From assembly GCA_015680685.1 (NCBI GenBank), contig MNCI01020574.1, positions 22,771-86,770 on the forward strand: 64,000 nt of DNA, written 5' to 3'. The notes beneath the pieces are model-generated. The model was given only the letters and a program-made list of their open reading frames with translations, did not search any database and was not told the origin of the DNA. The position numbers and the translations under genes are program-made. Below, one piece after another: positions 22,753 through 32,600 of the stretch (its first letter is position 1; each line of letters starts with the position of its first letter). Source of the stretch: Gnetum montanum (taxonomy: Eukaryota; Streptophyta; Gnetopsida; Gnetales; Gnetaceae).

Positions 22753-25700
22753 TCAAATGTAGTATGGCTTACGGTACAAGTGGTTTGTGGGATTTGCAAA
22801 TTCATTCCCATCCATATCAGCCAGCTTGAAGGCCCTATTTTTGTAGGCTTTCATGACTATGAATGGACCTTCTCAGTTTGCTAAGAAATTGTTTACATGT
22901 TCACGAACAGCCTTGAGGACTAGGTCCCCTTTTTTGATTAGCAGTTGATGTAGATTGCAATGGTGCATTTGCCGCTACTTTTCCTGGTACCATTCAATGT
23001 GATTAAGTGTTTAGGCATGCTCCTCGTCTACGGAGTTAAGGTCAATGATCCTTAACTTGTTGTTATGGGTCTCGTTCATGATGATTGAAAGGATCATTCA
23101 CAATGACGATACCTCCAATTCAAGAGGTAACACTGCTTCAGATCCGTAAACAAGGTTGTAAGGAGTTTCACCTATAGCCATTTTGCATGTCATGCGATAA
23201 GCCCAAAACATGTAGAGGATTTGCTCATGCCATCGCCTCTTGCTACTGCTAGACATCTTTTTGAGCAAGTTGATGATGGCCTTGTTTGTCTCCTCTGCTT
23301 GACCATTTACCTATGGGTAGTACGGTGATGAAAATAAGTGCTCGATGCCAAGGTTGTCACAAAAGGTTTTGGTTTCTGCGCTACTAAACTGTGGCCCATT
23401 TTCTATCACAATAGTCATGGGAAGACCAAACCTTGTTACTATGTTGTCTAAGATAAAGTGGCAAACCGGTTGAGATGTAGTCTTCATTAGGGGAATAGCC
23501 TCCACCCACTTTATAAAGTACTCGATGGCAATGATGATGAAGTTGTGTCTTATGGAAGACTTAGGCGTGATGGGTCCTATGATGTCTAGTCCCCATCGTT
23601 GGAATGGCCACATGATCTGTGTAGGGTGAAGCTTAGTAGGTGATAAATGTATAAGGTTTGCATGACATTGGCATGTATCACACATCCTAACTTTGGCAAG
23701 GCAATCTCGTTCTATGCAAGGCCAGTAATATCCTAGGTGTCTAATTTTCACTAGATAACCCTGGGAGCTATGTGTCCTCCACATAGTCCCTCATGGAATT
23801 CGGTAACAATTTTCTGTACTTGTTCCCTACCAACGTAGGTTAGTAATAACCCATCAAAGGAGCATTTGCATAAAGTGTTATCTCCTATGAGGACACACTA
23901 TCGCGCTTGCTTTCAAATTGCATCCTTTTAAGTGGATGTTAAGCCATGTAGGGTTTCACCGTGTGAAGCTAAGCTTTAATGTTAGCGTACCACTCTTGAA
24001 TATTGGTCGTATTGATAGTTGTGATGTGTACCGCTTAGGTAATAGGGTTTGTGCATTCTATTATCAAAGTAGGTAAAGTTGCAAACAGGTGGGATGACAC
24101 ATTCAATGCTAATGTGACTAAGGCATCTGCTATGGTATTCTCGTTGCAAGGCACGTGTTGGATGTCTATTGCTGTAAATTGTTTCAAAAAATTTTGTCCA
24201 AGTCACAATAAGGCTATAACTATGAATCTTTACAAGTGTAGACTTCGGTATTCTGGTTGACAATGAGTTGGGAATTGCCTTAGACTACCAAATGTTGAAT
24301 CTTTAGTTCTTGGGCTACTAAGAGGCCTCTGAGGAGTCCTTCGTAATTAGCTATGTTGTTTGTACAAAGGAACATAAAGCAGTAAGCAAAAGGTAAAATA
24401 TCCCCAAAGGGGAATGTAATGACAATAGCAGCACTACTACCTTGCGTAGTTGAGGCACCGTCGAAATGCAAAGTAGCTTTGAAGTCAAATGGTACAGGGT
24501 TGATGTTGTTGATGTGTTCATCAGGGAATTTAGACTCTATTATTGTCTAATCATCGATGGGTGAGGTTGTGAGCTATGTAGCTATTTCCTGTCCCTTTGT
24601 TAATGATTGAGAAACATAATGCAAGTTGAATTCTACTGTTAGAGCTTTCCATCGAGCTATTTTGCTGCTCTCGTACAAGTTCGTTGTGATAGCCCAAAGT
24701 ATGTTGCTCTTGCATATGATGTTAACCTTGCTACGAAACATGTAATGTCTCCACTTCTTTAGCGTGAATACTAGAGTGATACAATTTCTTTCTACTTCGT
24801 TATACTTTGCCTCAAAAGCTATTAGCGCATCTCTCAAGTAATAAACTTGGATTTTAGAGCTATCATCCTTCTTTTGACATAAAAATGCTATAATAGATGT
24901 GTTCGAAGTGGCAAGGTAGATGTAGAAAGGCTTATTCCTCTATAGTGGATAAACAGTTGAGAGGTGCAAAATCTCTTTCTTTAGGTTATCGAAGGCTTGC
25001 TGACATTGTTCTGTCCACTCGAAGTTGACACCCTTTTTTAGCATGTGTTGCATGGGGTGTAACTTGTCGGTCAACCTCATGATGAACCTCCAAATAAACT
25101 ATACTCTACCTTGAAACCCGCGCAACTCTTTAAGATCATAGGTAGTGCTAAGTTGATGATGGCCCTTACTTTGTCGAGGTCCACTCGTATCCCTACCTTT
25201 GATACTACAAACTGTAGCATGCATCCAGTTTTAACTCTAAAAATACATTTCCTTGGGTTGAGATGCAATTCATGCCTGTGACAATGTTTGAGGACTACAT
25301 CTAGATGATTGGGATGATCAATAGATCCCTTAGACTTGACCACTATGTCATCCACATAATCATTTACTCTCTCCAAGAGGTAGTTGCTAAAAATGTATGT
25401 CATTGCTCGTTGATAGGTTGCTCTGATGTTTTTGAGTCCAAAAGGCATCATGGTGTAACAAAAGGTTCCCCAAGGGGTCATGAAAGTGGTTGTTAATTTA
25501 TGCTTTGGGTTGATGCGAATCTGGTTCTAACCTGAGAACCCATCCATAAAGGACAATAAGGCATGACTAGTTGTAGTGTCAATAAGTTGATCAAACTTGG
25601 TAATGGGAAGTCATCTTTAATCGTTTCTTTTTTCAGATCTCGAAAATCTATACAAATTCGTATACCTCCCGTTTTCTTAGAAACTATAATGATGTTCGAT

Positions 25701-26230
25701 ACCCACTCCGAGTAATCAACCGTGCGAATAAAACGAGCTTGATACAGCATCGTGATTTTATCATGTATAGCTAGTGCAATTTTTGATTTGATTTTTTGAG
25801 CCTTTTGCTTGACTGACTTGACATGAAAGTCTAAGACAATGTTATGTTGTATGAGCCGCAAGTCTAAGCCTGACATGTCTTCATAGGACCATGCAAACAC
25901 TTTGACATTGTCTTGGAGAACTCTAGATATGTCCTTTTTCTCTTCTGGATCTAGGAGGGAGCTAATTTTCAATGTATTTATTCCCCCCTAGATGTAGTTA
26001 CAGGTGTTTCAATGAGAGGATCCTCAATCACATCCTAGGCCTCTAAGTCTAAGGCTTGGACCAGATGTTCAGGCCAATCTAGGGATGTTTCTAGGGATGT
26101 TTCTAGGGATGATACGGTGTTGGTAGTAGATGATTCTTTGTCTATTAATTCTAACTCTAGGTGTCTTATGAGCCTGCCATGAGGACCTGTTAGGGCTAGA
26201 AGTGAATGAAGACCACCCTACATGGCCATT
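22753..26230 (-). pseudogene. RT-RNase H-integrase polyprotein of element 2 (broken)
   Basis: RT at about 25970-25080: KDDFPLPSL, a degraded LWMGSQ where MDGF is expected, PWGTFCYTMMPFGLKN and an intact YVDDIVVKS near 25345. RNase H covers about 24840-23980. Integrase (from 23784) has CDTCQCH, WGLDIIGPI with the first catalytic Asp, VIENGPQF where VTDNG is usual (second Asp replaced by Glu), and VNGQAEETNKAI with the catalytic Glu near 23300. The C-terminal domain reads EGPFIVMKAY near 22840 and ends at KPYYI. Several stop codons. Its order and ends match element 1. Confidence 0.85.
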
Positions 26231-26277
26231 TTTGTTAAACCCATCACAATAAGAAAAAAGATCAAGTCAACTGATAC

Positions 26278-26282
26278 CTATC
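26278..26282. repeat. Target-site duplication of solo LTR A, left (CTATC)
   Basis: CTATC before the TGATGAG start; repeated exactly at 27061-27065. Confidence 0.85.
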
Positions 26283-26382
26283 TGATGAGACGCGATTTGC
26301 ACTAGGCCGCGATATCGTGTACGCGATATAGCGTCTTCTCCTGCGATATCCCGTACGCGATATCGCGTCCCGCCACCATTTC

Positions 26383-26390
26383 TATAAATA
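26383..26390 (+). promoter_or_regulatory. TATA box of solo LTR A
   Basis: TATAAATA just after the GATATC palindrome block, as in copy B (53253) and, on the minus strand, copy C (61448-61455). Confidence 0.6.
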
Positions 26391-26730
26391 AGAGGTGGCA
26401 CTCCCTTCATTTCCCAATCCTGGCTAGTGTAGTGAAGCTCTGGCAGATTGATCACTCCAGAGTTAGAATTTTCCCCCATGTGCCCGCAGTAGGAGTCCTA
26501 GAGTGAACGGCTCTTTATTCGAGCAACTTGTAACCTGAACCCAAGTTGTGTACGGCAATAAAGACGAACTTGTTTGGATAAACCTTGCAGTACATGGTTT
26601 TCATTGCTTTCTGTCCTGCTTTCCTAGTGCGTTCAAGTACGACTTGATTACGAGCGTCTACGGACGTGTACGGCTAGTCAAGGAATCGGCTGCTTGACGC
26701 AATGCATGAGTACGACTCAATTACGAGCAT

Positions 26731-26880
26731 NNNNNNNNNNNNNNNNNNNNNNNNNNNNNNNNNNNNNNNNNNNNNNNNNNNNNNNNNNNNNNNNNNNNNN
26801 NNNNNNNNNNNNNNNNNNNNNNNNNNNNNNNNNNNNNNNNNNNNNNNNNNNNNNNNNNNNNNNNNNNNNNNNNNNNNNNN
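26731..26880. other. Assembly gap (150 N)
   Basis: Unknown bases inside solo LTR A. The left edge ends in a second copy of a roughly 20-bp word (GTACGACT..ATTACGAGC at about 26637 and 26710), so a local tandem repeat may have broken the assembly. Reading frames drawn through it mean nothing. Confidence 0.95.
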
Positions 26881-27060
26881 TACCTCAGACTTGCTTAACC
26901 ATACACCGTGACACATACAAGCAAGCCTGGGAAGACAACGAACGATTAACCCCAAGTGTTTCTCGTGGCGTTAAGGCATTTAGTCTGCGGAGTTTGACCG
27001 GATCGCGCGTGTACGCTCGTATTCGTATGGTGGAGTGTAGGGGTACCTCGCCACTCATCA

Positions 27061-27065
27061 CTATC
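27061..27065. repeat. Target-site duplication of solo LTR A, right (CTATC)
   Basis: Same five bases as 26278-26282. Confidence 0.85.
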
Positions 27066-27139
27066 TATAGCAATAGCATGTAATGAATTTTTGTAAAGCA
27101 ATACTGCAACATGAAATAATTTTCATCCACTACACAAAG

Positions 27140-27490
27140 TTTGCAAGTCATCAGTTTAAGGTCTTAGTGGACTGTAATCATGCATGATCTATACATCAGA
27201 ATTACCAATTTAAGGTCTTAGCAAACCATTAACGGATCTGAAAATTCAAGGGGCATTAACTTTGCCAATTTAAGGTTGTAGAGGACCATAATTAGGCTAC
27301 ACTATAGGTTAATATCCCATGTAAATCAGAATTTCCAGTTTAGGGTCTTAGCAGACCATTGGCAAGTTGAATTCCATATCAAAATTTCTAGTTTAAGATC
27401 TTTATAGACCATTACTAGGTAGAATTAATAGTTAAGATTTCTAGTTTAAGGTCTTTGTGGACCACGGTATGGTAGGTTTTGTAAAGATAA
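27140..27490 (-). repeat. Mini-hairpin array between antisense gene and RT (element 2)
   Basis: Five or six units, on the plus strand AGTTTAAGGTCTTAGCAGACC and variants (27155, 27205, 27265, 27335, 27390, 27440). Same position as the 11240-11480 array of element 1. Confidence 0.75.
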
Positions 27491-27645
27491 AGTAACAAGA
27501 TGGGAAAAAATTTTCAATTGGCCCACCTGTTATGTTGCAGATAGTTGCTACGCTATGGTTGAACCATGATGTAATAGTGCTATGCTATAGGGGGTGTCCC
27601 ATGTTAATTGAAACATCAAAATGGAAAGTGTTTTACCATGTCGGC

Positions 27646-27654
27646 TATAAATAG
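27646..27654 (+). promoter_or_regulatory. TATA box upstream of the antisense gene (element 2)
   Basis: TATAAATAG 127 bases before the last base preceding the ATG at 27781. The matching box in element 1 is at 11061-11070. It is the natural start for a transcript opposite to the element. Confidence 0.6.
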
Positions 27655-27780
27655 GCATTTAACCCTTGGTAAAATTTTCATTTTCATTGTCAAAGCTTAC
27701 ACCCAGAGCATAGCGCAATCGAAGAGAGAGAGAAATAGGCATAGCATAGCAGTTGCCAAAAACAATTCGTGAGCGAGACA

Positions 27781-30700
27781 ATGGCACCCAAAGGCGAACG
27801 CAAGCATCAAGGACTTGCTAAGGTAAACAAGGTGAAGGGCACTCTGGGGTGCCTATCCAAGGCATGCATTGAGATGCGACAAGAGACTCCATCAGCTTGG
27901 TAAGTCACTACACTACCCTTATTTCCTTTAGGTGATGAATTGTTGTTGCCATTATAATGATGGAGTTTGCATCTATTACTATTTTTATGGTTGCCCTTTC
28001 TGCCACTACGTTGTTGTTGTCGCTAGTTGGCCATAGTGGTCGTACAGATGCTACGTTACGGCTACATGTAGTATCACCCTAGCCGCTATTGTTAAGAATG
28101 GTGACTACTTTATTGCTAGGGTTTGGGCGATTTTGGGTAGCACAACACATGCTTGGCATAACGTATTACCCTTGGAGGGGTTTAGTCATTTGCAAAAAAA
28201 AATTTATGGCAGCGTGACACATGTTTAGCGTAGTGTAGCGCGAGCTATTTCATGCTGCAAGGTAGGGTTGGGATAGCAGGGCATTGTGGATTCTCTCTCA
28301 TCTACATGGTTAGACTATAAGGTTGTTGTTGTTACGCTATTTTTCTTATGTTGTAAGGCCCTTACGCCGATATGTTGGGAATCTGTCGTGTTGCTACACT
28401 GTCAAACTTGTAGGGCTGCTATGTTGTTAAATTCACTATTTTGCCAAGTTTGCTATGTCGCGATGCTGGCCATAGTGCTATGCTTGTTATACATTACACA
28501 TGGGCTTAACCGTTACTTTACGCTACTCCCAACTCTTTTTAGTATGCTACATGCAATATTTACCTTCGTTCATCTGGGGGGCTCCTTGGTTCATGCTAAA
28601 AGGGGAATTTGCAATCAGAAGATCATGCTATGATATATGCAAATATTCAATTACGCTAAGCTATTTGTAAATAGATGGTCATACTATGCTATGTGTAAAC
28701 TTCACTTGAACACAATGCTAACGTTTAATGCTTTATCACGCAGGGTTATGTTTAAACCTATCCCGATTGTTCTTGAAGTGGTAGGAGTCTTGTGCTGCCT
28801 TAGTGAACCTATGGCCAACGTGCCTCCTTCCCATGCACGTGTGGGGTAGCAAGCAGTCTGGTTCCGAGAGGGCACATGGGAGTTCTTTCAGTTCCTCCTC
28901 TTCCATTTTAGTATGATCATATGATCATACTTATCAGCTGAGACAGTAGCCGCAATTACAGAAACACTATTGCCCGGGGCAAATCGATGTATTCTGAAAT
29001 TCATGGCTGATGAGGTGATCGGAGGCGAAGGAGCAAAAGGTTTTAACCAACATCCAAGAGGCTTGAGGTGCTTAAGTTGGATCTGGGACATGCTTGAGTA
29101 CAAATTCTATCACATATATAACACATTATACGTTGCCCGTCACATGGGCACTTGTTTTCAGAACCCACCTGGAACTGTTTACTATGTCAGTGGGTGAGTT
29201 TTGTGGAGGTATCTTAACATATTTTATAATCTATGTTACACTAGACAGGAATGTTAACTACATTTTTGTGTACTTCCAGGTTTTATATTGATGGGAATGA
29301 TCTTCACGATGACACAAATGCCTTGGCGTTGGTACAAACGGCCTTCTAGAAGTTCTCCTCTACCGGGAACGTGTGTGCCAACGTAATAGGACAACTCAAG
29401 CTTGAGTTTAAAACCTACACAACCTAGTATTCCAAATTTTATGGAAAGTGTAAGGAGGCTAGTTGGTTGGATGGGGAGTCGGCATCCCTGAAACCACTTA
29501 TCGTTGAAGACGTGCTAGTGGAACTCCCACCATTTCCTATGCCATTTAAACCTGGTACACTAAACTATGGATTTGTTGTTATGTGTTTGAGTGATGGTGT
29601 GATTTCATGATTTTGTTTGCTAACTTTTTCATTTTGTTTTGCAAACTGTTACAATGGTGACAGAATCCTAAGAGGTCACTGTGATCACCTCTAGGTGTAA
29701 TGAAACCAACCTCTTTTTCAAGTATGGAGAGGTGGAGGAGACTTAATGTTGGCTCTGCAATGGGACTCCAGTGAACATTGTCCACAACCTTCAAGAGGCT
29801 GCGCTCATGGACTTATTTTTGGTTGTAAACCCAAGCATCCCACCTACCAAAATGCTTTCCCTAGGCAATTTCTTCTTCGAGAAGGTTGATCACTTCCATA
29901 CACGTGTTCACAGTGTACAGGTGGTGTTTGAAATTGATGATCAACTATTTGCAGATATTTTTGGTGTCCCTTTTGATGGTTTCCTTGTAGGAGAAAAATC
30001 TAAAAAAGATGCAAACTATCAGGGGAACATCAAGGAGCAGCTAGGGACGGCTAAAGATTGAAAGGGGATCTACATTGAGAAGGTCAGGCTAAAGGTTGTC
30101 TAAAAAATTTACCCTATCTTCCATGCCCATGCCTTCCCCAAGCTACTCTCCAAAGGGAATATCCTTAGAGTGTAGCAATCTTGGATAATGAGGGATGTCA
30201 TGGAAGAAGGAAGTCACTACAACTGGGCCCGGTACCTTTCTAAAGGCTTGCGTTCTGAAATCGTCAAGCTTCACGAGAAGCTTGAATCCCATTTCAATGT
30301 GCACTACACCTTCTTTGTAGCCTATCTATGGTGCTTTGCAGAATTCTTGGTAGTTCATGAGAATGGAATCTGCGTGCAACAAGACTGTAGCTAGATTTCC
30401 AAACCATGGATCTGCCAGATTTTCCATACCACACGATCCCATGATCCCCCAAAGGCTATTGGGGAATCATTTTCAATAATGACAAGGGATCGTGTGGCAT
30501 GCCCCTTTTGTGCCCAAGATAGCATGGGAGAGGCTCCCCCCATTAACATAGGTAGCGTGACAAGGGGAGAATGCCTTATTGTAGAAACAGTGAAGAGTAG
30601 GTTGCAACGTAAGAAATCTCGTCCTACCGAAGAGCCTCCCTGCACCAATGAAGACAGGGGGAAGAAGTTGCAACTCAAAATTCACATAGTGCATCCCCCA

Positions 30701-31602
30701 ATTGGTAAGTGTATTTAACTATTTAGTTAACACTTTCTATGTTATGCTACACTAGGTAGTATTACGCGGCGTAGAGTTTGTTCCAATTCAGTGTATCTTA
30801 CATACTATAACTATGTTTTATTAGTAAAGGAAGGAGAATAAGAAGGGGAGGAAGAGATTCTGGCCCTTGGAATAGTGGTGACTAGTGAAGATGAAGAGGC
30901 CTTGGTCACAAAAAAAAAGGGCCTTGACTGATGAAGAAGGGGCCCCTGCTGTAGAGGAAAGGGCCCTAGCCGATGAAGAAGAGGCCCCTGCCAATGAGGA
31001 AGAGGCCCTTGCTGGTCAACAAGAGGCTCTTGTTGATGACCCTTTTCCGATTATGGTTCAATACTAGAGGGTCATATGAGTGTCGAGGATGCTACTACAC
31101 TATTGGATCAGCTGGAAAGAGAGGGGCTCCATTTTGATGTTGGTGAGTTTGACCACTTGTTTGATAGTGTGCCGATGGGCGATCCCTCCTCTATCACCCC
31201 TGAGGGTTTTCTAGGTAGAAGCTTTACACTATCATTTACGTTGTTCACAAAATTTTTTGTAGTCCTATTTATTATGGCTAACACATTTTATTGTGTAGCA
31301 AACACCACTATTGATACTCCTAGCCCTTCTTCGATCTGCCTCCAACCATGGACCAAGACCCCCGAAAAATTCACTTTTATGGAGGGAGTGGTCGATCACA
31401 TGATCGATCATCTAAGGCAAATCAATTCGAAGATTGGTAAGTTAAATTTTCTATGCTAGGCTTTCTACATTGTTACAATTTCATTATGTTGCTGTGACTA
31501 ATGCCCTTCCATGTGCGGTTGGCAGCCTCTCGCCTCAAGTGGGATCCCAAGCAGGTAATTGAGGTCAACGCTATTTCTGAATTCCCATTGTCACATATAT
31601 GA
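27781..31602 (+). pseudogene. Antisense multi-exon gene carried by element 2
   Basis: Six exons: 27781-27899 (ATG in ACAATGGC; donor GTAAGT), 28744-29193 (acceptor CGCAG; donor GTGAGT), 29280-29554 (acceptor TTCCAG), about 29664-30704 (donor GTAAGT), 30825-31436 (donor GTAAGT), 31526-31602 (acceptor GGCAG; stop TGA). Junctions 1-2 (TG|G, Trp), 2-3 (GG|G, Gly) and 5-6 (G|CC, Ala) keep the frame. Exon 2 has PGANRCILKF and CFQNPPGTVYY. Exon 4 has FEIDDQLFADIFGVPFDGF. Exon 5 has an acidic repeat. Few stops in exons 1-3 (two in exon 2, two TAG in exon 3), more in 4-5 with frameshifts. The C-terminal part present in element 1 is lost. Roughly 850 codons; function unknown. Confidence 0.75.
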
Positions 31603-31639
31603 TGAAGAAAGTGTGCATTGTACTCAGCACGCTCTCTGT

Positions 31640-31862
31640 GGAAGTGTAGGCTATTTTTGCTAGTTTTAGGCCTTAGCGGGTCGTTGTGTTATGCAAACAA
31701 TGGACATAATGTGGACAATGTGAACAATGATGAAGATGCTAGCATAAACAATGAATATAGAGTAGAGCAATGTGGCCAATGGATGTATAATTGATGCAAG
31801 CAGTAATCATGGTGGAAGCAGTGATGTAGTTATGCTAACGCAAGTAGCAATCATTCTCGCAG
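31640..31862 (-). other. Spacer between antisense gene and protease (element 2)
   Basis: One or two degenerate mini-hairpin units (TAGTTTTAGGCCTTAGCGGGTC near 31660), then a low-complexity stretch rich in GGACAATG/AACAATGA words. No gene. Confidence 0.5.
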
Positions 31863-32600
31863 CTACCTCCTAACCCATCGTGGGCTCGGTGATGCATACG
31901 GTCGAGGGGCCTTGCTATGATATTTGTTTATGTCATCATCTACTTCTTGAAAGGGAAGCTTAGCCCATGTTGCTGCTTCATTTGAACTGGTTTCAACTTG
32001 TTCAAGTGCTTCAGTTTGAACAGGGGTTTGGTCTTCAAATATTTCAATCTCTAATCCTTGCTCCATTCCTACATTGTTTATGGCTTGGGAGGCCACTTCA
32101 TCACCATGAATTATCACCTTCCCCTCCTGCATAGGGCAAGTGAATCTCTTGGTGTATTAGAGAGGAAATAGCCCTAAAGTGGGCTAACCACGATCTCCCC
32201 AGGATCAAGTTGAATATTGCACTTGTGGGGAACTAGTCCCCTACCACAAAGTTGATGTGCACAGTTCCTGTTACCTACACACATGTTCCATTAAATGATT
32301 TTAGGTAAGATGTCATCGTGGGCTTGATTTGATTGACCAAGCCTAATTTTTCCACTATGAAAAAGGGGATGACATTAGCATTAGGCCCGTTATCAACATG
32401 TACCCTTCGGATCTTGCACTGACCAACTAGAATTGTGATGAACATGGGTGCTGTTGTCACCTAACTCTTTTCAGGGTTATCCTTAATGGACTCATCACGG
32501 AACATTAGCTAAGATGGCCATGACTTCTCGGTTGTAGAGGGAAGCATGATAGAATGAATCCCTTTCTCCTCTGCCGGCATGTTTTCGTTGACTGGTATAG
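31863..32600 (-). pseudogene. Retropepsin-type protease of element 2 (broken)
   Basis: Minus-strand frames contain the active-site region VHVDNGPNANVI near 32400 and a C-terminal extension of about 90 residues (32132-31863), rich in Glu/Gln, that ends PRWVRR just as element 1 ends PRWIKK. Stops lie between the active site and the extension (about 32160, 32270). An aspartic protease for polyprotein cleavage. RT does not follow; the antisense gene lies in between. Confidence 0.75.

Larger units (their letters stand above)
26283..27060 (+). mobile_element. Solo LTR A of a small-LTR retrotransposon family
   Basis: Starts TGATGAG and ends CTCATCA, a perfect 7-bp terminal inverted repeat, and is flanked by CTATC on both sides. 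U3 has GATATCGCG-type palindromes (26305-26375), then TATAAATA at 26383. No internal region remains, so it arose by LTR-LTR recombination. Related copies: 53051-54000 (+), 60738-61524 (-), 54522-55192 (-). It interrupts the spacer of element 2 just upstream of RT. Bases 26731-26880 are unknown. Confidence 0.9.

Noticed and set aside
26674-27083. Open frames spanning the N run
   Set aside because: The frame is carried by 150 unknown bases inside a solo LTR.
27900-28743. Plus-strand frames 28286-28633 and 28637-28849 as genes
   Set aside because: The first and most of the second lie in intron 1 of the antisense gene and are not matched in element 1; only the end of the second is exon 2.
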